Source: Echinarachnius parma (taxonomy: Eukaryota > Echinodermata > Echinoidea > Clypeasteroida > Echinarachniidae). From it: DNA of 64,000 bases. This document shows positions 53,119-62,942 of the stretch, one piece after another. The notes beneath the pieces were generated by a model. That model searched no databases. It was not told the origin of the DNA and worked only from the letters and a program-made list of their open reading frames with translations. The stretch's first letter is position 1. Each line of letters opens with the position of its first letter. Location: positions 1-64,000 of the forward strand of contig JBAMJV010010722.1 in the NCBI GenBank assembly GCA_037951105.1, given 5' to 3'. A program made the translations under genes and the position numbers.

Positions 53119-54404
53119 TAGCTCACCTGAGCCAAAGGCTCAAGTGAGCTATTGTGATCGCTTTTCGTCCGTCGTCCGTCGTCCGTCGTCCGTCGTCCGT
53201 CGTCCGTCGTGCGTCGTGCGTCGTCCGTCGTCCGTCGTCCGTAAACTTTTTACATTTTCATCTTCTTCTCCAGAACCAATGATCGGATTCCAACCAAACT
53301 TGGCAGGAATCATATTTAGGGGTAGAGGAACCAAAGTTGCTAAAATGGTGGGCGTGGCCCCCAGGGGGGCCCTGGGGGAGGGCACCAAATGTAAAAAATA
53401 TGTAAATTTTAAACATCTTCTTCTCAAGATCCAGAAGTATGACAGACCTGATATTTCATATTTAGATGCCTCTATTGATGAAGAATGAAAGTTGTTCACA
53501 AGATTTTTGTGGGTGGTCCCATAAGGGCCCTGTGGGCGTAACAGTTTTTTTGGGGGCCCTACCATAGGAAATATACATTTTCATCTTCTTCTCCAGAATC
53601 AATGATTAGATTCCAACCAAACATGGCAGGAATCATCTTTAGGGGTAGAGGAACCAAAGTTGCTAAAATGGTGGGCGTGGCCCTCAGGGGGGCCCTGGGG
53701 GAGGGCACCAAGTGTAAAAAATATGTAAATTTTAAACATCTTCTTCTCAAGATCCAGAAGTATGACAGACCTGATATTTCATATGTAGATGCCTCTATTG
53801 ATGAAGAATGAAAGTTGTTCACAAGATTTTTGTGGGTGGCCCCACAAGGGCCCTGTGGGCGTAACAGTTTTTTTTGGGGCCCTACCATAGGAAATATACA
53901 TTTTCATCTTCTTCTCCAGAACCAATGATTAGATTCCAACCAAACATGGCAGGAATCATCCTTAGGGGTAGAGGAATCGAAGTTGCTAAAATGGTGGGCG
54001 TGGCCCTCAGGGGGGCCCTGGGGGAGGGCACCAAGTGTAAAAAATATGTTAATTTTAAATATCTTCTTCTCAAGATCCAGAAGTATGACAGGCCATCGCA
54101 GAATGGCCCCATAGGGTCCCTATGTGAGTGGGGTTAATATGCTGAAGTGGTCAGTGGCTGGTGAAATGTGTTAAGCTTTGTCTTATATGTGTGTCTGTCT
54201 TTTTTTATGATTCACCCAAACATTATGGTAAATCATAATGTTAGGTACAGGGGATCAAAAGTTATTGATTAAATAGTACATCACATTATAGATTTTGGCA
54301 TGATTTCAACTGATTTCATATCTTCTGAGGGTGTCAGAGAGAACATGCGCCAGATGTGAATTGATTGACCTCAGGTGAGCGTCGTGCCCCCCTGGGGCTC
54401 TTGT
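53119..54404. mobile_element. AGCTCACCTGAGCC element with three 321-bp internal units
   Basis: It starts TAGCTCACCTGAGCC and has an inverse-like CTCAGGTGAGCG near 54370. A GTCCGTC run (53166-53242) is followed by three units (anchors 53261, 53581, 53904) that share CATCTTCTTCTCCAGAA, GGTGGGCGTGGCC and GGGGGCCCTGGGGGAGGGCA. Open frames on both strands repeat the same peptide (for example FQPNMAGI). I consider it non-coding. It is analogous in build to 22421-23342. Confidence 0.7.
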
Positions 54405-54718
54405 TCTGTAATAAATTAAACCCTTATTGATAAAAGTAGTTGCTAAAAGATAAAAGCAGTGTTATTTTTTCAATTTAAATTGATTAAGGTAGGTAAGCTA
54501 GGAAATAATCTAATTTTACATAGTACAACACGATATCCAATGCATGGGACTGTAGAAAACCTTAAAATCCCCACCAATTACCTAAAATGTTGTTTTTACA
54601 GGTTATTTAAGTTGATAATGCCACCAACTATTGTGATAAGCCTCTAAAGTGACAGATTTAGCCAAACTCATTATGAAACAGCAACAACCTAGTTGAATTA
54701 ACAAATTAGTAGTAAAAA

Positions 54719-54955
54719 GGAGCGTGACAGACGGGACAAAAACGTGACAGACGGGACAAAACGTGACAGACGGGACAAGATTAAAACATTGATAGTTATA
54801 TTCATAACTTATATTTTCACAAAAATGTAGTGTTAATGTAAAGGTAATAGGCCTTTGTTAATAAATATAAAGTTTGATCCAAAACCAGTCACAGGTATTT
54901 GCTAGGAATTAATTAATTGTAAAAAAACGTGACAGACGGGACAAAAATTGAGTTG
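54719..54955. repeat. CGTGACAGACGGGACAAAA iterons
   Basis: Three adjacent copies (about 54724, 54744, 54763) and a fourth separate one (about 54927) of a 19-20-bp motif lie in otherwise AT-rich DNA. Confidence 0.85.
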
Positions 54956-55550
54956 AACTTTGACCCCCAGTAAATGCACGAAATACAGGTTTTGGCGAAA
55001 TTTTGTTATATTTATTTGAATTTTCACTCCGTATCTATTATTTGCATTCAGTTTTTGAATATCCATCTAGATATAAATACAGATATAATCAATTTCAAAT
55101 AACCCTTATTTTTCACAAATATGTCTAAATCCAATTAATAAGTCTAAAAATGCAGATTTTGGGCAAAAATTGCAAAATATCAAAAAATCAAATATGGTTT
55201 CAGAAAGTTCAAGTCATGCATTATCAGCCATAATAAGAAAAAAAAACACAACAGCAAACTTAATTTTGTTTGTTTTGGTAGACATTTTCATGGAAATAAA
55301 GCGAAATCAAACAAAACAAATATATTCATAATAAACACTATTTTAAAGCTACTAATGAATTATCGCGATATGCGTTTTTTTTGTTTCCTTCTTCATATTA
55401 ATAAACTAATTCTTAAACAAATTAGTGCAAACATTTCGTGGGCTTATTTTGTGCATGTTAGTGCAAAGACATAATACATGGTATACCTTTGTCTTTTTTT
55501 TTCCACTTCACTTACAAACTGAGATAATCATAATACAATACAAAATAAAC
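54956..55550. other. AT-rich intronic DNA, no gene seen
   Basis: Nothing coding or repetitive beyond A/T-rich simple sequence was recognised. Confidence 0.4.
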
Positions 55551-56345
55551 AAAAATCACTCCTACTATTTCTGGTGCCTGCTCTCACATTGGGACTCCCG
55601 CCACTGATGTGTAGCTTGGCATCAACATATACATACTCGACAATAATTATGATATTAACTAAATTATACAAAAAACATGTAGCGACACGACAAAACAAAA
55701 TAATACAATATTCACGCCTACTCCTTTCGATGCTATTCTCACATAGGGACTCCCACCACAGATGTGTATTTTTGCATCAACAAAATGGTTATTAACTATA
55801 TACAAAACTCAACACTGTATCATTAGATTAATTAAATTATAGCGACAAGACATAGTCAAACAAAACTTTACAATGCTCACTCCTACTATTTATGATCCCT
55901 GCTCTCACATTGGGACTCCCGCCACTGATGTGTAGCTTGGCATCAAATACTCAACAATATTTTATGATATTAACTAAATTATACAAAAAACATGTAGCGA
56001 CACTACAAACAAAATAATACAATATTCACGCCTACTAGTTTCGATGCTATTCTCACATAGGGACTCCCGCCACATATTTTTGCATCAACAAAATGGTTAA
56101 CATTTATATACAAAACTCAACACTGTATCATAAGATTAATTAAATTATAGCGACAAGACATATAGTCAAACAAAACTTTAGCACTTACTCCTACTATTTA
56201 TGATCTCTGCTCTCACATTGGGACTCCCGCCACTGATGTGTAGCTTGGCATCAACATTAACATACAAAAACACTATTATACAAAACTCAACACTGTATCA
56301 TTAGATTAATTAAATTATAGCGACAAGTCCATCAAAACAATCCAT
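55550..56345. repeat. higher-order tandem array, A-B-A-B-A of about 155-bp units
   Basis: Unit A (CTCACATTGGGACTCCCGCC, GATGTGTAGCTTGGCATCAA) occurs at about 55558, 55879 and 56189. Unit B (TCGATGCTATTCTCACATAG, TTTTTGCATCAACAAAATGG) occurs at about 55713 and 56027. The dimer period is 310-321 bp. Confidence 0.88.
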
Positions 56346-56824
56346 GACAAGAGCTTGCTTTTAAATACATGTAGCATTCAGCAACTTATACCCTTTTCTC
56401 ACATACAATATATTGGTTAGTTAAAAAAATTGCAATGAATAGTCATACATTCTTGAGCAGCAGTACTCATTTTCTAACCAGTTGTTATAAAAAAAAGTTT
56501 TATATTAAAAATCGTTGTTAGTAATTTCAGTTATTTTGCGTATTTTGCATATCTAATGAGCATCATGAATATTCATATATGCTGCTCATGAATATTCATA
56601 TATTACTACTATATATCACAATTTTAAAACATGTCTTTTGTCTAAGGTGTTCAGACAACACTGCACAGAATTTTGAGGTCAAATTGAATTTTCTCTTTTT
56701 CTACCATTTTTGTTTTGTCACCTAGACCCTGACTATGTATGACTGGAAGTGAAATTGTCACTCGTGTGTATTCAATCGCTGTGATTTTTTGATGAAGACA
56801 ATGAATAAAAAGACATGACACTAG

Positions 56825-57166
56825 AGGTGTCGATTTCGGGAGTATTTACCTCCCGGGACTCGCGCTAAATTTTCGGGCGAGTCACGGGTACCCGAAATTT
56901 ACCCATTTGTTGATTTCGCTATCGGCATGTCACGCCAGCTGGGAAACATGTTCATTCAAGTGACAAAAATGTGAATTGGCTGTATTTTAGAAGATGATTT
57001 ATTGTCATAAATGCGCTGCATTTTTGTCACTTGAATGAACTTGATAACTCTTGCGTTCAATGAGTGGACTTTTGCTTTTTTTTTCGGGATATCGAGTAAT
57101 GATTTTTGCGCCCGGGACTCAACATTTTTCGGCGGGACCCGGGCACCCGTGACTCGTCAACAGCAC
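56825..57166. mobile_element. CCCGGGACTCG-family element, copy 2, with internal inversion
   Basis: It matches 33042-33390 at both ends. The middle segment (AGAAGATGATTTATTGTCAT) is reversed relative to copy 1. The CATTCAAGTGACAAAAATG border is present in both orientations. Confidence 0.78.
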
Positions 57167-57318
57167 TACATGACACACACACATTCATCCTAATTCATGT
57201 TTATTTAATTCATCTTACAATGAAACAAAGGGGAATGAAAAATAAAAAGTATTGCCTAGTACCCTGAAACTATTCATATGTTTATTGTATTCATTTTACT
57301 TTGTTTTTCCTTATTTTT

Positions 57319-57426
57319 TTCGGGCCAGTAGTTTTGGGTTTCGGGCCACCAAATTTGGAAAAATACTAATTTTACTGGCCCGACCGGGCCACCAGCAAAA
57401 AAAAAAGAAGTTAATTTCGAGCATTG
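57319..57426. mobile_element. GGGCCACC-type fragment
   Basis: It contains TTTCGGGCCACCAAATTTGG and TTACTGGCCCGACCGGGCCA, ending TTTCGAGCATTG. Related to 6147-6450. Confidence 0.55.
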
Positions 57427-57470
57427 ATTAAGAGGATGAAATATAGGAAATCCCCTTTCATTAATGTATA

Positions 57471-57738
57471 CAGGGCTCGACACTAGCACTTGCCCTATTG
57501 CCCGGGGCAAGTAATTACATTATTTCGGGCAAGTAAAATGTTATAAATGGTCTTGTTTGGTTGCCCAATCGGGCAAAGTTACCAATTCTGTGAAACTTCA
57601 AGGAAAACTGTTATTCACAAGGTGTAAATCTCATCTAGAAGTATTAAAGCGGGTAAGTACATTCTCTGTTTGGGCAAGTACAATTTGAAAATGTATTAAT
57701 CTACTTGCCCGAACGGAAAAGGTTAGTGTGGAGGCTTG
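57471..57738 (-). mobile_element. ACTTGCCC-family element, copy 9, reversed
   Basis: It runs from CAGGGCTCGACACTAGCACT to TTAGTGTGGAGGCTTG, 268 bp. It is one of the best preserved copies. Confidence 0.8.
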
Positions 57739-58744
57739 ATTAGCCAAATGGCACCCAGAGCACAAAAGAAGTTAGTGTGCTAGGTACTTGAATGGTGCAT
57801 GGAATGAAAGTCTGAAATTAAACAAAATCGGTAATTCAGTTAAATATTCCTTCATGCCTCCTGAACAATAGGTATTACGTAAACTCATGAATAAAGATCT
57901 ACTCTGGCAATGAATATCGCTAGAAATGAACACATTATGCTTGCAGCTTGCAGCAAGCTATTATAATTGGTACAATGGCCTACTAATGACGTGCACATGT
58001 ATGTGTTTTTTTTAATTGTGGTCTGAGCTGATTGTATAAGAAACTATTATAAGGTACAAAAGAGTTCTAATTAGCATACAGGGAAAAAATTCAGATGTTG
58101 TTTGTCGGTGCTACTTTTGAAGCCTTCGGGGAGTAAATGTTGGAAAACAGAGCACTAAAAACTTTGTCCAGCATTGAACTCTATTCTATTCTATGAAAAT
58201 TTGCATATAATGTGCTCTTTTTTTAGCATTTTGGGTTCTAAATAGCCCCAAGCCCCTGTGAATATTTTCACTGTTTCCATACATTTGTGTAATATAGTTT
58301 ATTTCGTGAAAAGGTTCATGTCGCAATAAATGAAAACTTGTTGCAAGGGACAACATGTTTTGTGAAAGATTTTGTTTTTCTCATGAGAGTTAATTTTCTG
58401 GGCATGCTGGAATGAAGCATCATAAAACTTCATACAGCATTTTAGTTTAAAATATATCTCATCTAATTTTTCTTACCTAATTTGAGTGTGACGTTCCACA
58501 AATTATACATAAAATTGTATTTTACTTCAACTTTCTTTCATTTGGCTGCTGCCTGCTTCTAGTTTGATAAGAACCTTTTGGCAAATTAAATTTCAAATTG
58601 ACCTCATTTCAGAATGCCCTTGGGCCATCTTTCTCGAGCAGAATGCATCCATATAATATATTCAAGTTCTGTTCCCCCGGGTCCCAGCCCCATGTAAATA
58701 CACTCCAGACTCACTCCAACCGACCTCTAGAATTTCTAGATAGT
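57739..58744. other. no gene seen
   Basis: AT-rich. A 78-codon ORF at 58598-58834 follows a TTTCAG but has no recognisable domain and runs into the palindromic element; it is not called. Confidence 0.4.
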
Positions 58745-58913
58745 AAGCAAATAATTACCGTTGGTGAAGGCGATGGGACAATCTATCACTTCCGAGGCGA
58801 GCTGGATGTAGCTATCTTTCCGAAGCGAAGCTGAGGAAAGATAGCGTATACATTCAGATCGCCGAGGAAGTGATAGTTTGCCATCGCCTGAAACCAAAAG
58901 GTGATTATTTGCT
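58745..58913. mobile_element. palindromic MITE with AGCAAATAATTACC ends
   Basis: The left arm (AGCAAATAATTACC, GGCGATGGGA, ATCACTTCC) pairs with the right arm (GGAAGTGAT, TTGCCATCGCC, GGTGATTATTTGCT). The centre has a second hairpin (GCTATCTTTCC and GGAAAGATAGC). Confidence 0.85.
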
Positions 58914-58920
58914 TTATATT

Positions 58921-59150
58921 CCACATCGAACTTAGATCTAGTCTAGTAGTACTAATACTACTAGTAGTAGTGTAACTGTAAGCAGGCCTACCCCTAGTCT
59001 ACTCTAAGTACTCTAATGCCCGGCGCAGACAGAGCCGACTTGACTGGTTCACATCGAACTTAGATCTAGTCTAGTACTACTACTACTGTACTAGTAGTAG
59101 TCTAAGCAGGCCTACCCCTAGTCTACTCTAAGTCTAAGTACTCAGAATGC
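58921..59150. repeat. tandem duplication ending inside a MITE
   Basis: CACATCGAACTTAGATCTAG through CTACTCTAAG and the first 32 bp of the GCCCGGCGCAG MITE occur twice (58922 and 59050), about 129 bp apart. Confidence 0.85.
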
Positions 59151-59361
59151 CCGGCGCAGACAGAGCCGACTCGACTGGTTGTCATTCCGATCGGCTCAGT
59201 TTTCAGTGCCTCGCGACACACATTTTGCCAGTCGAGAGACAGTCGGATGCCAGTTGGGGCCGATTCAACACGATAAATCTGCTCCGACCGACCAGGCCCA
59301 ACTCTAGCCTGATTAAAGCCAGTCGGATCGGGTCGAGTCGGCTCTGTCTGCGCCGGGCTTA
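59149..59361. mobile_element. MITE, AAGCCCGGCGCAGACAGAGCC family, copy 2
   Basis: The ends GCCCGGCGCAGACAGAGCC and GGCTCTGTCTGCGCCGGGC are intact. The inside has CAACACGATAAATCTGCTCC where copy 1 has a similar segment. Confidence 0.88.
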
Positions 59362-59501
59362 AGTCTAACTTCTAAGTCTAAGTACTGTTACTACTAGGTT
59401 TGATCTACTTACCAACAATGACTTGTTATTCCAATTTCAGTAACAGGGTAATTCCAAAAGCTAAAACGCGAAATGTAAACTCCAAAAACACAGTTCAAAA
59501 G

Positions 59502-59723
59502 TCAATAAACGCGAAAATAGAGTCTCCCCAACACTTGGTCTAGCGTTTTCAAGTCCACGTCAGACAATTCGTTAAAAAGTATGCTTCCAGCATCGCAATA
59601 GTCTTGGAACACTTTCAGGCTGAACTTAAGTTGTCGCTTTGTATTTTTACTTTCACTCTCAAGCAAAAAAGTGTCCATTTCAGCTTCGTTAAAGAGCTCA
59701 AATCTTACGTCTGTGGCCGCCAT
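59502..59723 (-). CDS. Crypton-derived KIAA1958/DUF3504-like N-terminal fragment
   Basis: From an ATG with GCGG context (MAATDVRFELFN), 73 codons encode a helical N-terminal region with SKNTKRQLKFSLKVFQDYC and DLKTLDQVLGRLYF. This pattern (SKNT, then VF-D-C, then an L-LL-RFY-like element) is typical of the N-terminal SAM-like part of Crypton tyrosine recombinases and the domesticated KIAA1958/QRICH1/ZMYM-type proteins. The frame stops right after, before any catalytic domain. It is either a first exon whose donor I cannot place or a relic. The DNA before the start (59724-60250) is richer in CpG than its surroundings, as a promoter would be. The family match is from memory of the motif and is moderate. 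Confidence 0.45.
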   Translation of the reverse strand: MAATDVRFELFNEAEMDTFLLESESKNTKRQLKFSLKVFQDYCDAGSILFNELSDVDLKTLDQVLGRLYFRVY

Positions 59724-60250
59724 AGTAGAGCAACAGAACAAGCAATTAACAGCAAACGGTGCATGTATGTAATGCATGTACGATACACATACAGTGCACT
59801 GTGCAGTGCAGTGTACTAGTATCTCCGTATACCGTATGCATGCACAACGAATACAATTAAATTTGTAATTCGCGCGCATAGAGTTATCGCGCCGGTACTG
59901 AATTTGAGTGGCCACACAGTACGTTAAATTCAATGCAACCGCGGAGTGTAGATAGTACTTTACCAATTATCTAGTGAGTGCAACGCACTTTCGCCCAAGA
60001 TATCTACACAGTGTAACAAAGTTTTCTTCTCCCATCAATGATGGGCGAAACTATGTTTCATCACGTGATTAACTTTTGACCAATCGTAGAGCAAGATTCT
60101 TAGTATGTGGAATATAATAGTTTATATTCGTAAATCAAACGCGCGGTGCCATCTTGCGAACGCCTTGCGTGATGTGTAATACACACTGGCGCAGTGTTAT
60201 GCAGTGCGCACAAACCAGCCTAACTAGTTCAAAATGGCATTCCGCGTTGT
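59724..60250 (-). promoter_or_regulatory. CpG-richer region upstream of the KIAA1958-like ORF
   Basis: It has more CpG (CGCGCGCATAG, CACGTGATTAAC, AACGCGCGGTGCCATCTTGC) than neighbouring DNA. GCCATCTTG resembles a YY1 site and CACGTG is an E-box. The promoter role is inferred from composition and position only. Confidence 0.3.
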
Positions 60251-60933
60251 AGCATCCTCATGCATGATGATTTGTATTTGATTCAACCTGAAGTTCCAAC
60301 TTTACAGTTTATGCTACCATGTACAGTCAGTCGTGTAGATGCAATTTGTCCATGGATAGGGGTGGGGTATTAACTCCATTCAGCATTTAGCTACCGGAAG
60401 ATGAGTTTTTGTTGGAAAACCGAAAAATTATGTGATGATTTTACCATAATATGATGCTTTTACCCTTTTTAAAAATCAAAAGCATGATTTTTGGGGCGGG
60501 GGCATTTGGGGTGGATAGGGCGGGGGGGGGGGGGGGGCACATGCCCCTCCAGTCTTGCCCCATATCTTCATGAAACCCCCCTGTGAAAAGTATGATTTAT
60601 ATTCAATGAAGCATTGTGTCTATAGATGCCTGAAGTGGTTTGGTAAAAGGTCAAAATTGATACTCTGATGTCTAGAAGAGTCTTTTAGATGAGTGCTTTT
60701 TACAGCCAGAATGTGCGACAGTCAGGGACTCTGGGTTAAACCAGTTATGGGGGAAGGGGGTGGGATAGGTGATATACTTAGCACTTGCTAGAAATTACCT
60801 TTTCCTGTGATGGCCTTGGCGGGAGCATCAAGTCGTATAATGTTTTTGTGGCAACAAAATAATGTACATTCTTGTAAGTTACAAATTCTGAAATTCGAAC
60901 ATAAAGGAAACTGACCAGAAATATATTTAATAA

Positions 60934-61050
60934 ATGAAAATAAGCAAGGAAAAATAGGCCGGGAATCGAACCCGAGACCTCCCTATTGCTAGACCGGTGC
61001 TCAACCGTCGAGCTACAACGACCCTTGAATGGGGGACGTTCCCATAAAAC
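60934..61050 (-). mobile_element. tRNA-derived SINE, copy 2
   Basis: On the minus strand TAGCTCGACGGTTGAGCACC and GGTTCGATTCC are A- and B-box-like. It shares CCCGAGACCTCC and ACCCTTGAATGGGGGAC with 40655-40778. Confidence 0.78.
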
Positions 61051-62575
61051 CCTTTCAAATTCTGTTACTTTTGGCAGCCCAGTCTGGCAAGTAATATATG
61101 CCATGAATTCAACTTTGGTGGCTCCAAGCTCTACTGCTCTGTATTTTCTTAATCAAACTTGTCTCCTCTCTGGGGGAGGGGTGGGGGGGGGGGGGGGGGG
61201 GGGGAGACAGTAAGGGGCATGAATTCTTCCAGCGAGTCACAATTTCCCCTTGCCCCTCTAGCTACGCCACTGGTATTACGCGGCTATAGTTGTAAAGGGG
61301 TAGTCCCTGAATTGTTGGTTTGTAATGGTAGTACTATGAAGATGATGCAAGTGATTCTTAGGGTGTGATATTTCAGGAATGACCCAAATAGTTTTTCTCG
61401 GGCTGAAATTACTTATCGTACAGAAAATGTGGACTTCAGCCAAGAAAGTTGACTGCTTTACATTTATGATTTTTTTATATAAATTTTTACTTGGAAAATT
61501 TAAAGTTTTGTTAAATTATTTTGTTATCAGTGATTATGGAAATTCAGTGTTAAATCAGATTAATAAATTTAACTATTTCCAAACTTATGTGTCTGCATTC
61601 ATGGTTTATACAAACAAAACATAAGTCTGTTTGACAATTTGTTTGTCTGGCCCCACCGTTCAGTGTATTTAAATGTCAACTCATTTGTACACATTTCGGG
61701 AGACTTGTGTTTGTGCATAAATTTGGCACTCACTTATTCAGAAGGTGATGATTTAATTTTCCATGCTAATTCAAAACTAATTGCTCATTGTTGTCTGCTT
61801 AATTTGACACGTGAAAATTAAATCCCAGCATCCCACGCACACGCTTAACTGTATCCCAATGTATTAGTTTTCTTCATTGGCAATGTACGTTTTACAGATG
61901 AATTCAGGATTATTTGCACGTAAATGTCACTTTGTGACCTTATAAATGTTTTATTACATTAACCGCGCAAACATATGCTATATGAGATCTTAATTGGAGC
62001 AAATATTGTTCCTTAATTATTGTAGCCATAGCATTGCCACATATATGTACATCTGATCAGTACGTATGTATGTACATACCCCACTAAAAATGCAATTTCA
62101 TTGTAACATAATTAAAAGTATCCATATATTTTCATGATAAAACTAATATATGAATTAGTGAACAATCACAATGTAAATTTGTTCATTTCTACTTGATCTC
62201 TTTTGGAAGACTAAACAGTTTATAAAGCAATTAAATGCAGAAATATTTGAGGCAAATATATTTTAGAAATTGATATACAGTGAATCATACTAGCCTAATG
62301 GATACACATCTAATAAAACATAACATGCAATGTTTGTTGTTGGATCCCATGTTTGATATGAAAGAGAAAAAATAAGAAATTAAGAGGAAATTGTAGAGGA
62401 AAACAATGATCAATTTTGCCTTAAAACAGCTCTCGTCCTTGATGGGTTAATTTCTACATGGATAGTTTTTAATGATGACCTCAGCAGGAATAAGTTCTAC
62501 TCAAAAATGTAAAAAAAACACATCTAATATCAGAATTGGAAAAAAGGCCTCTCACAATGATTGTCAATGACAATG
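61051..62575. other. no gene seen
   Basis: A G-run at 61180-61204 is followed by AT-rich DNA. ORFs at 61379-61821 are AT-rich and lack domains or codon bias, so they are not called. Confidence 0.4.
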
Positions 62576-62942
62576 TTAAAGGGACTTAGTAACATTGTCC
62601 AAATCCTCAAAATAAAATTTTAGTTCTAGCGGTTCCCTTAATATACCTTGTTGTATTCGTAGGTTTCAGTTTTTCAAATTTCCCTTTCGTTACAAAGATA
62701 TGTATGATTGAAGTATTCAGATAAGAAAAACTCCGGGCGAGTTTTTCTTCCATGTACAAAGTGAGTGCAGTGAGTTACTGAATATCACTTTGCATTTTCG
62801 CTCATTACTTGGCCATACAATGTCCATTTGACTTGAAATTTTCACACAATACCCTGTAGACATATGAGATAACAACAACATACATTGCACCAACCATTCA
62901 TCACTTTTTGCACATGTCAACAAAGTTACTAGATCCCTTTAA
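62576..62942. mobile_element. TTAAAGGGATCTAGTAAC-family MITE, full copy
   Basis: TTAAAGGGACTTAGTAACAT and GTTACTAGATCCCTTTAA form the ends. The 367-bp length agrees with the copy at 45299. Confidence 0.87.

Noticed and set aside
53105-54137. Long ORFs on both strands
   Set aside because: They follow the three 321-bp units of a repeat element and exist in sense and antisense, so they are not called as genes.
58598-58834. 78-codon ORF after a TTTCAG acceptor-like site
   Set aside because: It was considered as the next scrib exon but lacks the expected sequence after the LRRs and runs into a palindromic MITE.
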